Shown: positions 11,590 to 20,315, numbered from the stretch's first letter. The stretch is DNA of 64,000 nucleotides from Neobacillus niacini NBRC 15566 (GCF_001591505.1 NZ_BCVA01000029.1:1-64000), one strand, 5' to 3'. Numbers and translations are program-made. Notes: generated from the sequence alone by a model not told the origin.

Positions 11590-11890
11590 TAATATAGTAA
11601 AAGAAATAATCTTTCTATATGAAAAAGTGTAGATGAGGAAAAGTAAGGTATGATGCTTTAAAGAGAAGACCATCACCGGCTGAAAGTGGTCTAAGCCTCT
11701 CATGTTTGAAAATGCACCTCTGAGTCCCATTTTGAAAAGATGAAAATCTGTGTAAATATGGGCGGAACCTTTCCGTTAACAGGTAGAGTGAGACCAATGT
11801 AAGCTGTACATCTATAAGCTTACCGGTCTAATCAGAGTGGAACCACGCCAAACGCGTCTCTGTCGTTAAGACAGAGACGCGTTTTTTTAT
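11590..11890 (+). promoter_or_regulatory. T-box leader (cysteine), with antitermination switch before cysE
   Basis: The roughly 300-nt leader carries an AGTA motif in its 5' domain and a candidate specifier codon TGC (Cys) at 11713-11715, followed by A. The diagnostic T-box sequence AGAGTGGAACCACGCC is at 11834-11849. A 13-bp terminator stem (11852-11864 with 11870-11882) ends in seven T. Uncharged tRNA-Cys should pair with the specifier and the T-box and allow read-through into cysE-cysS. A weak promoter, TTGGTT-18-TAATAT at 11566-11595, may serve it; otherwise transcripts come from gltX. Confidence 0.92.
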
Positions 11891-11956
11891 TTATTTGAAG
11901 AGCATGGGGATTATTTTAGACAGAAGCTTCATTACATTTAAGGGGGAAATGAGAAA

Positions 11957-12625
11957 ATGTTCAAAAGGATGAAGGAGGATATTGAGGTTATTTTTGAACA
12001 AGATCCTGCAGCAAGAAGTTATTTAGAAGTAATCTTAACGTATTCAGGCTTACATGCAATTTGGGCACACCGAATTGCACATGCATTTTTCAAAAGAAGG
12101 TTTTATTTCCTTGCACGGGTCATTTCTCAAATTAGTCGCTTTTTCACAGGTATTGAAATTCATCCAGGTGCAAAAATAGGCAGGAGATTATTTATTGATC
12201 ACGGTATGGGAGTTGTGATTGGAGAGACCTGTGAAATTGGTGATAATGTAACTGTATTTCAAGGCGTAACACTTGGGGGAACTGGGAAAGAGAAAGGGAA
12301 ACGTCATCCAACCATTAAGGATAATGCTTTAATTGCAACAGGTGCAAAGGTGCTGGGATCTATCACCATTGGTGAAAATTCTAAAATTGGTGCAGGATCG
12401 GTTGTATTAAAAGAAGTACCGCCGAATTCCACAGTTGTTGGGGTCCCAGGAAGGGTAGTGATTCAAGATGGCAAACGAATTGGCAAGGATTTAGACCATT
12501 GTAACCTTCCCGACCCTATTGCGGACCGAATCAAAGATTTGCAAGTCGAACTAACTGAATTGCAGCAAGAATTAATTGAATTAAAGAAAGAAAGGAATAA
12601 AGTGAATGACCATACAACTGTATAA
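11957..12625 (+). CDS. cysE: CysE, serine O-acetyltransferase
   Basis: CysE makes O-acetylserine from serine and acetyl-CoA, the committed step of cysteine synthesis. The 222-residue protein has an N-terminal helical domain and a left-handed beta-helix built of hexapeptide repeats, with the conserved region [20 protein letters not shown]. It lies under the cysteine T-box, so its expression should rise when tRNA-Cys is uncharged. Its 3' end overlaps cysS by 20 bp. Confidence 0.96.
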   Translation: MFKRMKEDIEVIFEQDPAARSYLEVILTYSGLHAIWAHRIAHAFFKRRFYFLARVISQISRFFTGIEIHPGAKIGRRLFIDHGMGVVIGETCEIGDNVTVFQGVTLGGTGKEKGKRHPTIKDNALIATGAKVLGSITIGENSKIGAGSVVLKEVPPNSTVVGVPGRVVIQDGKRIGKDLDHCNLPDPIADRIKDLQVELTELQQELIELKKERNKVNDHTTV

Positions 12626-14003
12626 TACTCTAACCCGTAAGAAAGAAACCTTTATCCCGCTCGAAGAAGGAAAGGTAAAAATGTATGTTTGTGGTCCGAC
12701 TGTCTATAATTATATTCATATCGGCAATGCTCGTCCGGCGATTGTTTTTGATACCGTCCGCCGTTATTTTGAATACCGGGGCTATGACATCCAATATGTA
12801 TCCAACTTTACAGACGTAGACGATAAATTAATACGTGCTGCGAATCAGCTTGGAGAGGATGTTCCATCCATCGCAGACCGTTTCATTCAAGCTTATTTTG
12901 AAGATGTAACGGCATTAGGCTGCAAAAAGGCGGATATTCATCCACGCGTAATGGAAAATATGGATATTATCATTGAATTTATTGACCAGCTTATTAAAAA
13001 AGGTTTCGCTTATGAATCAGAAGGGGATGTATATTTCCGGACAAGAAAATTTGATGATTATGGCAAGCTTTCCCATCAATCAATTGATGACTTGCAGGTT
13101 GGAGCCCGAATTGAAGTTGGTGAAAAGAAACAAGATGATATGGACTTTGCCTTATGGAAAGCGGCAAAAGAAGGGGAAATCTTTTGGGAAAGTCCTTGGG
13201 GTATTGGACGCCCAGGCTGGCATATTGAGTGCTCGGCAATGGCAAAAAAATACCTAGGGGAAACAATCGATATTCATGCAGGCGGACAAGATTTAACGTT
13301 CCCTCATCATGAAAATGAAATAGCCCAATCAGAGGCACTTTCCGGAAAAACTTTTGCCCGGTATTGGATGCATAATGGATATATTAATATCGATAATGAA
13401 AAAATGTCTAAATCACTCGGAAATTTTGTTCTAGTACATGACATTATCAAAAAGCATAATCCGCAAGTTTTAAGATTTTTTATGCTTTCTGTTCATTACC
13501 GAAACCCAATTAATTACAGTGAAGAGTTGTTAGATAGCACAAAGGCAGCCTTTGAACGCTTAACAACTTCTTACCAAAATTTACAACATCGCAAGGAATC
13601 CAGTACAAATTTAACAAACAATAATCAAGAATGGCTCGAGAAGATAGATGTAATAGAGAATGAGTTTATAAAAGCGATGGACGATGATTTCAACACAGCA
13701 AAAGCAATTTCCGTTTTATTTGATCTATCAAAGCTGGCTAATTACTACTTATTAGAAAAAAACACAGCGGTAGAAGTAATTGATAAATTCACCGCACAAT
13801 TTAATGAGTTATTTAATGTTTTAGGTTTGACGCTTGAAACAACAGAATTGCTAGATGAAGAAATTGACGCGTTAATTGAAAAAAGAATTCAGGCACGAAA
13901 AGACCGTAATTTTCAGCTTTCTGATCAAATAAGAGATCAATTAAAGGAAATGAATATTATTTTAGAAGATACGCCGCAAGGTACGAGATGGAAAAGAGGC
14001 TAA
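12606..14003 (+). CDS. cysS: CysS, cysteinyl-tRNA synthetase
   Basis: CysS charges tRNA-Cys. The 465-residue class I enzyme has C29, a zinc ligand, before the HIGH-type IHIG motif (37-40), and KMSKS at 266-270. Conserved ECSAM and HHENEIAQ regions carry the other zinc ligands. It overlaps the end of cysE and shares the T-box leader, so amino-acid supply and tRNA charging are co-regulated. mrnC follows after 3 bp. Confidence 0.97.
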   Translation: MTIQLYNTLTRKKETFIPLEEGKVKMYVCGPTVYNYIHIGNARPAIVFDTVRRYFEYRGYDIQYVSNFTDVDDKLIRAANQLGEDVPSIADRFIQAYFEDVTALGCKKADIHPRVMENMDIIIEFIDQLIKKGFAYESEGDVYFRTRKFDDYGKLSHQSIDDLQVGARIEVGEKKQDDMDFALWKAAKEGEIFWESPWGIGRPGWHIECSAMAKKYLGETIDIHAGGQDLTFPHHENEIAQSEALSGKTFARYWMHNGYINIDNEKMSKSLGNFVLVHDIIKKHNPQVLRFFMLSVHYRNPINYSEELLDSTKAAFERLTTSYQNLQHRKESSTNLTNNNQEWLEKIDVIENEFIKAMDDDFNTAKAISVLFDLSKLANYYLLEKNTAVEVIDKFTAQFNELFNVLGLTLETTELLDEEIDALIEKRIQARKDRNFQLSDQIRDQLKEMNIILEDTPQGTRWKRG

Positions 14004-14006
14004 TCC

Positions 14007-14441
14007 ATGCTTGATTATCAAGAAAAAGTAAATGCCAATCAATTGAATAGTCTTGCCTTAGCTTATATGGGTGACGCTGTATATGAGACATATGTCAGAC
14101 GTCACCTCCTGCAAAGCGGCAAGGTTAAGCCAAATCATCTACACCGAGAGGGAACGACATACGTTTCCGCAAAGGCTCAATGCCAGGTACTATTTCGGAT
14201 GATGGATGAAAGTCTCCTGTCAGAGGAGGAGCTGGCGGTGGTCAAGCGCGGGAGAAATGCTAAATCGGGCACTGTACCTAAAAACACAGATGTCCAAACC
14301 TACCATTATAGCACCGCATTTGAAGCATTAATTGGTTTTTTATATTTAACAGAGAAAACGGAACGATTAGAAGAACTTATCGTAAAGTCCTTTGAGTTTG
14401 TTGAAGAAAGAAAGGAGGAACTAGCGAATGAACGAAAATAA
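14007..14441 (+). CDS. mrnC: MrnC, Mini-ribonuclease III
   Basis: Mini-III matures 23S rRNA ends in Bacillus. The 144-residue protein is a bare RNase III catalytic domain without a double-stranded-RNA-binding domain. The signature [11 protein letters not shown] contains the catalytic acidic residue D23, and a second acidic motif ([10 protein letters not shown]) lies in the C-terminal half. It overlaps rlmB by 14 bp, grouping two rRNA-processing genes. Confidence 0.95.
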   Translation: MLDYQEKVNANQLNSLALAYMGDAVYETYVRRHLLQSGKVKPNHLHREGTTYVSAKAQCQVLFRMMDESLLSEEELAVVKRGRNAKSGTVPKNTDVQTYHYSTAFEALIGFLYLTEKTERLEELIVKSFEFVEERKEELANERK

Positions 14442-15177
14442 GGATTACATCATTGGAAAAAATCCTGTAATGGAGGCTCTGAGATCAGAAAGGGATATCA
14501 ATAAGATCTTGATTGCAGAGTCCTCACAGCGTGGTCAAATGCAGCAATTAATTCAACTAGCAAAAGAGGCTAATGTAATTGTTCAATTTGTCCCAAAGAA
14601 AAAAATCGATCAGATATCCGATGAAAACCATCAAGGAGTTCTTGCCTATGTAGCTGCTTATCAATATGCAGAAATGGACGATTTATTTGCAGCTGCAGAA
14701 AAGAAAAATGAAGCCCCCTTCTTCTTGTTACTAGATGAAATTGAGGACCCTCATAATTTAGGTTCTATCATGAGAACCGCTGACGCAGTGGGAGCCCATG
14801 GAATTATTATTCCAAAAAGAAGAGCGGTTGGATTAACAGCAACCGTTGCAAAGGCCTCAACAGGTGCAATTGAACATATCCCGGTTGTACGTGTTACCAA
14901 TATGGCGCGCACGATAGATGAATTAAAGGAGCGCGGTATTTGGATAGCTGGTACGGACGCGAGTGGAAAGCAAGATTATCGCCAATTTGATGGAACAATG
15001 CCAATCGGTCTTGTGATTGGAAGTGAAGGAAAAGGGATGGGGCGTCTGGTTAGAGATAAATGTGACTTCCTTATCAACCTGCCGATGGCTGGAAAGGTAA
15101 CATCATTAAATGCGTCTGTAGCTGCCGCGTTATTAATGTATGAGGTATACCGCAGGCGGCATCCTCTAGAGGGATAG
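14428..15177 (+). CDS. rlmB: RlmB-type 23S rRNA 2'-O-methyltransferase (TrmH/SPOUT family)
   Basis: This protein probably methylates a 23S rRNA guanosine (Gm2251 in E. coli numbering) using SAM. The 249-residue protein has an N-terminal L30e-like substrate domain and a C-terminal SPOUT knot. The three SPOUT motifs are visible: [24 protein letters not shown], and [15 protein letters not shown]. The target nucleotide is inferred from orthologues, not read from the sequence. Confidence 0.93.
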   Translation: MNENKDYIIGKNPVMEALRSERDINKILIAESSQRGQMQQLIQLAKEANVIVQFVPKKKIDQISDENHQGVLAYVAAYQYAEMDDLFAAAEKKNEAPFFLLLDEIEDPHNLGSIMRTADAVGAHGIIIPKRRAVGLTATVAKASTGAIEHIPVVRVTNMARTIDELKERGIWIAGTDASGKQDYRQFDGTMPIGLVIGSEGKGMGRLVRDKCDFLINLPMAGKVTSLNASVAAALLMYEVYRRRHPLEG

Positions 15178-15179
15178 TT

Positions 15180-15689
15180 ATGGATATTTTGCTTGTCGAT
15201 GGATATAACATAATCGGGGCTTGGCCGGAGTTAAGGGCGTTAAGGGATCATGATTTGCCTGCGGCTAGGGACCGTTTGGTAGAAAGGATGGCAGAATACC
15301 AAGCTTTCTCTGGCTATCGCGTAATTGTTGTCTTTGATGCCTACTATGTCCAGGGGACTGAGAAGAAATATAAGAATCATAAGGTAGAGGTTATTTTTAC
15401 AAAAGAAAACGAAACAGCGGATGAGCGAATTGAAAAGCTGGCGATTTCTTTAAACAACCGAAGGACTCAAATACATGTGGCTACTTCCGATTATACAGAG
15501 CAATGGGCAATTTTTGGACAAGGCGCTCTAAGAAAATCTGCACGGGAATTGCTTATCGAGATGTCCTCGGTTGAAAAAGGAATCGAAAAAAAGGTAAAAA
15601 AAATTCAAGAAAAAAGACCAGTCTCAAAAATACCGATTAGCAGCGAAGTGGCAGAAATTTTTGAAAAGTGGCGCAGAGGACAAAAGTAA
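15180..15689 (+). CDS. rae1: Rae1 (YacP), ribosome-associated endoribonuclease
   Basis: In B. subtilis Rae1 enters the ribosomal A site and cuts certain mRNAs. The 169-residue NYN/PIN-like protein begins with ILLVDGYNIIGAWPEL, holding the first acidic catalytic residue. Further conserved acidic positions (VVFDAY, TADERIE) and an ATSDYTEQ motif follow. It starts 2 bp after rlmB, directly before the sigH promoter region. Confidence 0.92.
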   Translation: MDILLVDGYNIIGAWPELRALRDHDLPAARDRLVERMAEYQAFSGYRVIVVFDAYYVQGTEKKYKNHKVEVIFTKENETADERIEKLAISLNNRRTQIHVATSDYTEQWAIFGQGALRKSARELLIEMSSVEKGIEKKVKKIQEKRPVSKIPISSEVAEIFEKWRRGQK

Positions 15690-15692
15690 GCG

Positions 15693-15722
15693 TTGACGTT
15701 CAAAAGTTACGGGCAGTATAAT
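15693..15722 (+). promoter_or_regulatory. Sigma-A promoter of sigH
   Basis: TTGACG (15693-15698) and TATAAT (15717-15722) are 18 bp apart. The known B. subtilis sigH (spo0H) gene has a sigma-A promoter at this place, repressed by AbrB. Expected start point is near 15729. Confidence 0.85.
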
Positions 15723-15761
15723 AATACTATCTATGCTTGTTCGGTGGAGGGGGATCTTAAA

Positions 15762-16412
15762 TTGGGTACAGACTTCGGGGAAAAAAGCAACGAGCTATTT
15801 TTTTCAATGGAAGACGAGGAAATTGTTGATCTAGTGCACCAAGGGAATAGTGAGGCACTTGATTATTTGATCCACAAATATCGTAATTTTGTACGTGCAA
15901 AGGCAAGATCCTACTTCCTAATCGGTGCAGATAAGGAAGATATAGTACAAGAGGGAATGATTGGGCTATATAAGGCAATTCGCGATTTTCGCGAGGACAA
16001 GCTCACATCATTTAAAGCGTTTGCAGAGCTGTGTATCACTAGACAAATTATTACCGCTATTAAAACTGCAACAAGGCAAAAGCATATACCGCTAAATTCC
16101 TATGTATCATTGGACAAGCCTATTTACGATGAAGAATCGGACCGGACCCTTATGGACGTTCTTTCTGGTGCAAAGGTTCTTGATCCAGAAGAATTGATTA
16201 TTAACCAAGAAGAATTTGATCATATCGAAGTAAAAATGACTGAATTATTAAGCGACCTAGAACGAAAGGTTTTGGCACTGTATCTAGATGGACAATCGTA
16301 CCAAGAAATATCAGAAGAGCTTAACCGTCATGTAAAATCCATCGATAATGCCCTTCAGCGAGTGAAAAGGAAATTAGAGCGCTATTTAGAAATAAGGGAA
16401 TTTAGTCTTTAA
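15762..16412 (+). CDS. sigH: Sigma-H, RNA polymerase sigma factor for transition state and sporulation
   Basis: SigH (Spo0H) directs early sporulation and competence transcription. I place the start at TTG 15762, eight bases after GGAGGGGGA, giving 216 residues, close to the family length. An upstream in-frame TTG at 15693 is actually the -35 box of the promoter, so it cannot be the start. Region 2 contains YRNFVRAKARSYF and the GADKEDIVQEGMIGLYKAIRDF stretch. Region 4 contains a helix-turn-helix at SYQEISEELNRHVKSIDNAL. Confidence 0.96.
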   Translation: MGTDFGEKSNELFFSMEDEEIVDLVHQGNSEALDYLIHKYRNFVRAKARSYFLIGADKEDIVQEGMIGLYKAIRDFREDKLTSFKAFAELCITRQIITAIKTATRQKHIPLNSYVSLDKPIYDEESDRTLMDVLSGAKVLDPEELIINQEEFDHIEVKMTELLSDLERKVLALYLDGQSYQEISEELNRHVKSIDNALQRVKRKLERYLEIREFSL

Positions 16413-16456
16413 TCTTGGAATCGATGACAATTGTATGAATCCACTAACACATGTTG

Positions 16457-16485
16457 TTGACAATAATTAGGGGTCATGTTACATT
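16457..16485 (+). promoter_or_regulatory. Sigma-A promoter before rpmG-secE
   Basis: TTGACA (16457-16462), a 17-bp spacer ending in an extended TGT, and TACATT (16480-16485). The expected start is about 16492, just before rpmG. Confidence 0.8.
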
Positions 16486-16524
16486 TTTAAAGATATATTA
16501 GATGGATGTTGAAGGTGTTTAATG

Positions 16525-16671
16525 ATGAGTAAAAAGATTATTCTGGCATGTGTTGAATGTGGTTCGCGTAATTATTCGACCCATGCAAATCAGTTGCAAT
16601 CAGAACGATTGGAATTAAAAAAGTATTGCAAAACATGCGCCTCCCATACAATCCACAAAGAAACAAAATAA
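16525..16671 (+). CDS. rpmG: Ribosomal protein bL33 (RpmG, zinc-binding form)
   Basis: This 48-residue protein was found by reading the sequence between sigH and secE. It begins [13 protein letters not shown] and has the four cysteines of the zinc-binding (C+) L33 type (C9, C12, C35, C38). An ATG at 16522 is also possible; I prefer 16525 because it leaves 7 bases after the AAGGTG site. L33 binds near the E site of the large subunit. The position matches rpmGB upstream of secE in B. subtilis. Confidence 0.92.
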   Translation: MSKKIILACVECGSRNYSTHANQLQSERLELKKYCKTCASHTIHKETK

Positions 16672-16720
16672 TATTAATCTATACTAGCAATGTTATTCCG
16701 ACAGTTGGAGGGTTATAGAT

Positions 16721-16903
16721 ATGCAACGCTTAAAGAAATTCTTCAGTGACATTTTCCGTGAAATGAGAAAAGTTAGTTGGCCAAAACGCAAAGAACTAAC
16801 ACGCTATACCATTACAGTTTTCTCAACAGTTGCTTTCTTCGCAGCGTTTTTTGCTGTCCTAGATTTAGGTATTTCAAAATTGATTCGTTTTATTATTGAA
16901 TAA
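16721..16903 (+). CDS. secE: SecE, preprotein translocase subunit
   Basis: SecE clamps SecY in the protein-export channel. The short 60-residue Gram-positive form has an amphipathic helix (about 8-27, with the KVSWPKRKEL motif) and a single transmembrane helix (about 30-55). A GGAGGG site precedes the ATG. It is expressed with rpmG. Confidence 0.95.
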   Translation: MQRLKKFFSDIFREMRKVSWPKRKELTRYTITVFSTVAFFAAFFAVLDLGISKLIRFIIE

Positions 16904-16917
16904 TAAAACGCATTTCA

Positions 16918-16976
16918 TGGTATAATGGTAAATAATACAGGAAATTTTATCTAAAGCCCGTTTAACGGGTTTTTTC
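16918..16976 (+). promoter_or_regulatory. nusG leader: extended -10 promoter followed by attenuator terminator
   Basis: TGGTATAAT (16918-16926) is an extended -10 without a clear -35. Downstream, AAAGCCCG (16953-16960) pairs with CGGGTTTT (16966-16973) around a TTTAA loop, with further T residues after it. The stem can end transcripts from secE or from this promoter before nusG, giving an attenuation point. Confidence 0.6.
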
Positions 16977-17051
16977 ATTTGTCTTAAAAACAAAAAAATG
17001 TCTATTCTTAATAATAGTGTACGGGGAGGGATGGACGTTTAGTCCTCTTGA

Positions 17052-17585
17052 ATGGAAAAGAATTGGTATGTATTACATACTTACTCAGGTTATGAGAATA
17101 AAGTAAAAGCAAACTTAGAAAAACGTGTTGAATCAATGGGTATGACGGATAAAATATTCCGTGTAGTTGTACCAGAAGAAGAAGAAACAGAGATTAAAAA
17201 TGGTAAAAAGAAAGTAGTTAAAAAGAAAGTATTCCCTGGCTATGTGCTTGTTGAAATCGTCATGACAGACGACTCATGGTATGTAGTGCGTAATACACCA
17301 GGTGTAACTGGATTTGTTGGTTCATCAGGAGCAGGATCGAAACCAACACCGCTTCTGCCTGATGAAGTTGTCGGAATTCTAAAACGCATGGGTGTGGATG
17401 AGAAACGAATCGATGTTAACTATGAAATTGGTGAAACTGTTCGAGTTAAAGAGGGTCCATTTACGAACTTCACAGGAACAGTTGAAGAAATGGATAAAGA
17501 CAAATCGAAGCTTAAAGTTCTTGTTAACATGTTTGGTCGTGACACCCCGGTAGAACTAGAATTTACGCAGATTGAGAAGCTTTAA
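17052..17585 (+). CDS. nusG: NusG, transcription elongation/pausing factor
   Basis: NusG binds RNA polymerase and, in Bacillus, promotes sequence-specific pausing. The 177-residue protein has the NGN domain (about 1-115, starting EKNWYVLHTYSGYE) and a C-terminal KOW domain (about 125-177). The basic insert of lysines near 52-60 is typical of Bacillus NusG. The ribosome binding site GGGGAGGG (17023-17030) is unusually far from the ATG; a small hairpin between them may bring it into range. Confidence 0.97.
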   Translation: MEKNWYVLHTYSGYENKVKANLEKRVESMGMTDKIFRVVVPEEEETEIKNGKKKVVKKKVFPGYVLVEIVMTDDSWYVVRNTPGVTGFVGSSGAGSKPTPLLPDEVVGILKRMGVDEKRIDVNYEIGETVRVKEGPFTNFTGTVEEMDKDKSKLKVLVNMFGRDTPVELEFTQIEKL

Positions 17586-17619
17586 TTTTAAGAAATATTA
17601 ATAGTAATTTCAAAAAAAC

Positions 17620-17648
17620 TTGAAATCATTTTTAAAAAGTGGTAATAT
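17620..17648 (+). promoter_or_regulatory. Promoter of rplK-rplA
   Basis: TTGAAA (17620-17625) and TAATAT (17643-17648) are 17 bp apart. The expected start near 17655 gives a leader of about 125 nt before rplK. Confidence 0.65.
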
Positions 17649-17726
17649 TTCATAGGTCAGTATGTCTCTTAATGAGACAAAGACTTTTGCTAAGATCTTT
17701 ATCTTTATATAAAGACAGATACCTGA

Positions 17727-17753
17727 GTGGGAGGGTGTAAACCCTATTACCAC
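17727..17753 (+). promoter_or_regulatory. Probable L1-binding site in the rplK leader
   Basis: GTGG (17727-17730) pairs with CCAC (17750-17753), and an inner stem AGGGT/ACCCT closes a GTAA loop. The two stems are joined by an asymmetric loop (G on one side, ATTA on the other). This copies the L1-binding site of 23S rRNA, where GGUGGGAG faces AAAUACCACC. Known E. coli biology has L1 repress rplK-rplA through such a mimic; I infer the same here. Confidence 0.65.
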
Positions 17754-17780
17754 ATCACGGACTTTAAGGAGGTGTGTCTC

Positions 17781-18206
17781 GTGGCTAAAAAAGTAATTAA
17801 AGTTGTTAAATTACAAATCCCTGCTGGGAAAGCGAATCCTGCACCACCAGTTGGACCTGCACTAGGTCAAGCCGGTGTTAACATCATGGGATTCTGTAAA
17901 GAATTTAACGCTCGTACAGCAGATCAAGCTGGATTAATCATTCCTGTTGAAATTACGGTATTTGAAGACCGTTCATTTACATTTATTACGAAAACTCCTC
18001 CTGCTGCAGTTCTTTTGAAAGTAGCAGCTGGAATTCAGTCTGGTTCTGGCCAGCCTAACCGTAATAAGGTAGCAACAGTTAAGCGTAATACAGTACGCGA
18101 GATTGCGGAACAGAAAATGCCTGACCTAAACGCAGCAAGCGTTGAAGCAGCAATGCGCATGGTTGAAGGTACTGCACGCAGCATGGGTATCACGATCGAA
18201 GACTAA
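17781..18206 (+). CDS. rplK: Ribosomal protein uL11 (RplK)
   Basis: L11 forms the GTPase-associated centre with 23S rRNA and is needed for the stringent response through RelA. The 141-residue protein starts at GTG 17781 after AAGGAGG and begins [20 protein letters not shown]. The proline-rich N-terminal domain and the C-terminal RNA-binding domain ([20 protein letters not shown]) are intact. It is the first gene of a two-gene unit with rplA. Confidence 0.97.
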   Translation: MAKKVIKVVKLQIPAGKANPAPPVGPALGQAGVNIMGFCKEFNARTADQAGLIIPVEITVFEDRSFTFITKTPPAAVLLKVAAGIQSGSGQPNRNKVATVKRNTVREIAEQKMPDLNAASVEAAMRMVEGTARSMGITIED

Positions 18207-18236
18207 TCCATGTAAACTGTTTTTTGTAATGAAGGG

Positions 18237-18260
18237 GGTTGCGTTACTTACGCAACCTTT
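18237..18260 (+). terminator. Hairpin with short T-run between rplK and rplA
   Basis: GGTTGCGT (18237-18244) pairs with ACGCAACC (18250-18257) and is followed by only TTTATT. It may be a partial terminator or a processing site setting the L11/L1 ratio. Confidence 0.45.
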
Positions 18261-18325
18261 ATTCGTGGGAGGTAATTCCTGCAAAAGGTTATTCCGTTAA
18301 AACCACAATCTAGGAGGAAATAAAA

Positions 18326-19024
18326 ATGGCTAAAAAAGGTAAGAAGTATTTAGAAGCTGCTAAGCTTGTTGATAACACAAAAGCTTACCCAGTTACTGAA
18401 GCAATTGAACTTGCAAAGAAAACAAACTTCGCTAAATTTGATGCGACATTAGAAGTTGCATTCCGTTTAGGCGTAGACCCTAAGAAAGCTGACCAACAAA
18501 TTCGTGGTGCAGTAGTGCTTCCGAATGGAACTGGTAAGACTCAACGCGTATTAGTATTCGCTAAGGGTGAAAAAGTGAAAGAAGCAGAAGCTGCTGGTGC
18601 AGATTATGTTGGCGATGCAGAATACATCAACAAAATCCAACAAGGTTGGTTTGATTTTGACGTAATCGTAGCAACTCCTGACATGATGGGTGAAGTTGGT
18701 AAACTTGGACGTACATTAGGACCAAAAGGTTTAATGCCAAACCCTAAAACTGGAACTGTTACATTTGATGTAACTCGTGCAATCAATGAAATCAAAGCAG
18801 GTAAAGTTGAGTACCGTGTTGACAAAGCTGGAAATATCCACGTGCCAATCGGAAAATCATCTTTCGAAAACGAAAAACTTGTTGAGAACTTCAATACAGT
18901 ATTCGAAACAATGTTAAAAGTTAAGCCTGCAGCTGCAAAGGGAACATATATGAAGAATGTAACTGTTACTTCAACAATGGGACCTGGTGTGAAGGTTGAT
19001 CCTTCAACTGCTTCAGCTAAGTAA
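18326..19024 (+). CDS. rplA: Ribosomal protein uL1 (RplA)
   Basis: L1 forms the mobile stalk next to the E site and is a known translational repressor of its own operon in other bacteria. The 232-residue protein includes the L1 signature [20 protein letters not shown]. The start has TAGGAGG upstream. The 119-bp gap after rplK is longer than usual and holds a hairpin and a second GTGGGAG...CCAC arrangement. Confidence 0.97.
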   Translation: MAKKGKKYLEAAKLVDNTKAYPVTEAIELAKKTNFAKFDATLEVAFRLGVDPKKADQQIRGAVVLPNGTGKTQRVLVFAKGEKVKEAEAAGADYVGDAEYINKIQQGWFDFDVIVATPDMMGEVGKLGRTLGPKGLMPNPKTGTVTFDVTRAINEIKAGKVEYRVDKAGNIHVPIGKSSFENEKLVENFNTVFETMLKVKPAAAKGTYMKNVTVTSTMGPGVKVDPSTASAK

Positions 19025-19035
19025 TTTATTACCAA

Positions 19036-19064
19036 TTGACAAATATAGATACATTTTATATAAT
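19036..19064 (+). promoter_or_regulatory. Consensus sigma-A promoter of rplJ-rplL
   Basis: TTGACA (19036-19041), 17-bp spacer, TATAAT (19059-19064): a perfect match to the consensus. Expected start near 19071. Confidence 0.92.
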
Positions 19065-19084
19065 CTATTTTGTTGTTTAAATAA

Positions 19085-19215
19085 AACATTTGTACTGAAG
19101 ACAGCAGGTGCTCTTTAGAGCTTAATTTCCTGCCGAGGTAATGCGATAGAATTGGCTGAAATCTTCGGCTATTGTATGCACCTCCATGTCTGACTCTTGA
19201 TATGGAGGTTTTACT
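19085..19215 (+). promoter_or_regulatory. L10 leader RNA (rplJ autoregulation)
   Basis: The region between the promoter and rplJ has the hallmarks of the Firmicute L10 leader. GAAGACAGCAGGTGC is followed by a TTTCCTGCCGAGG segment containing the complementary CCTGC. A terminator-like stem, CCTCCAT (19181-19187) with ATGGAGG (19202-19208) and TTTT, sits before the gene. Binding of the L10(L12)4 complex is known to control such leaders. Confidence 0.8.
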
Positions 19216-19256
19216 TTGCCTGGTATAAATGTAGAGAATCTACAGGAGGTGTAAAG

Positions 19257-19757
19257 ATGAGCAGCGCAATCCAACAAAAAGTTCAAATCGTTGATGAAAT
19301 TACAGCTAAGTTAAAAGCTAGTGTTTCAACAATCGTAGTTGACTACCGCGGGCTAACTGTTGCTGAAGTTACTGAACTTCGTAAGCAACTTCGTGAAGCT
19401 GGTGTCGACTTCAAAGTTTACAAAAACTCTATGACTCGTCGTGCGGCTGATGCAGCTGAACTTTCAGAGTTAAACGCAGCATTGACTGGTCCGAACGCTA
19501 TTGCGTTCAGTACAGAAGATGTAGTAGCACCTGCAAAAATTCTTAATGACTTTGCTAAAAAGCATGATGCACTTGAAATTAAAGCTGGTGTAATCGAAGG
19601 CAACGTAGCAACAGTTGAAGAGGTTAAAGCACTTGCAGAACTACCTTCACGCGAAGGCTTGCTTTCTATGCTACTCAGCGTACTACAAGCTCCAATCCGC
19701 AACCTTGCTCTTGCTACAAAAGCAGTTGCAGAACAAAAAGAAGAACAAGGCGCGTAA
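19257..19757 (+). CDS. rplJ: Ribosomal protein uL10 (RplJ)
   Basis: L10 anchors the L7/L12 dimers to the ribosome stalk. The 166-residue protein starts at ATG 19257, behind AGGAGGTG. An upstream in-frame start at 19197 lies in the leader terminator and is rejected. The N-terminal domain has [19 protein letters not shown], and the C-terminal helix that carries L12 ends in EQKEEQGA. It is co-transcribed with rplL. Confidence 0.97.
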   Translation: MSSAIQQKVQIVDEITAKLKASVSTIVVDYRGLTVAEVTELRKQLREAGVDFKVYKNSMTRRAADAAELSELNAALTGPNAIAFSTEDVVAPAKILNDFAKKHDALEIKAGVIEGNVATVEEVKALAELPSREGLLSMLLSVLQAPIRNLALATKAVAEQKEEQGA

Positions 19758-19812
19758 GTTAAAACTTATCGCTTAACAAATAACGGAATGAAAACTAAGG
19801 AGGAAAATTAAA

Positions 19813-20175
19813 ATGACTAAAGAACAAATCATTGAAGCAGTTAAATCTATGACTGTTTTAGAACTTAACGATCTAGTAAAAGCAATCGAAGAAGAATTCG
19901 GCGTAACTGCTGCTGCTCCTGTAGCAATGGTTGGCGGAGCTGGTGCTGCTGCTGTTGAAGAGCAAACTGAATTTGATGTAATCCTTGCTAGCGCTGGAGA
20001 TCAAAAAATCAAGGTTATCAAAGTTGTACGTGAAATCACAGGTCTTGGTCTTAAAGAAGCAAAAGATCTTGTTGACAACACTCCAAAGCCTGTTAAAGAA
20101 GGCGTATCTAAAGAAGAAGCTGAAGAACTTAAAGCTAAGCTTGCTGAAGTTGGAGCTAACGTTGAAGTTAAGTAA
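19813..20175 (+). CDS. rplL: Ribosomal protein bL12 (RplL)
   Basis: L7/L12 recruits translation GTPases. The 120-residue acidic protein has the N-terminal dimerisation helices (1-30), an alanine/glycine-rich hinge (about 32-50), and the C-terminal factor-binding domain with [20 protein letters not shown]. An AAGGAGG site precedes it, and a terminator follows. Confidence 0.97.
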   Translation: MTKEQIIEAVKSMTVLELNDLVKAIEEEFGVTAAAPVAMVGGAGAAAVEEQTEFDVILASAGDQKIKVIKVVREITGLGLKEAKDLVDNTPKPVKEGVSKEEAEELKAKLAEVGANVEVK

Positions 20176-20189
20176 TAACCTTATAGAAA

Positions 20190-20216
20190 AGCTCGCTGTA
20201 TAAGCGGGCTTTTTTT
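20190..20216 (+). terminator. Terminator after rplL
   Basis: AGCTCGCT (20190-20197) pairs with AGCGGGCT (20203-20210) around GTATA, followed by seven T. It is typical in strength and probably lowers read-through into ybxB-rpoB. Confidence 0.88.
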
Positions 20217-20225
20217 CGATATCGT

Positions 20226-20258
20226 AAAAGCGGAAGTGCTCTGGCGCTGCAGCTAGAT
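20226..20258. repeat. Possible remnant of a Bacillaceae interspersed repeat
   Basis: The segment AAAAGCGGAAGTGCTCTGG...GCTAGAT resembles, from memory, the joined ends of a dispersed Bacillaceae repeat that begins AAAAGCGGAAG and ends GGAGCTAGAC. The middle would be deleted. No database comparison was possible. Confidence 0.3.
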
Positions 20259-20315
20259 ATTAAATTTTTTCCTCGGGTAACCTCATTAATCAACACTCCT
20301 CAGGAGGTGAGCTTA

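Noticed and set aside
17639-17753. Nine-base complement GTGGTAATA (17639) and TATTACCAC (17745) as a long-range stem in the rplK leader
   Set aside because: The left arm overlaps the -10 box, so it is not in transcripts from the local promoter; the right arm is better explained by the L1-like site.
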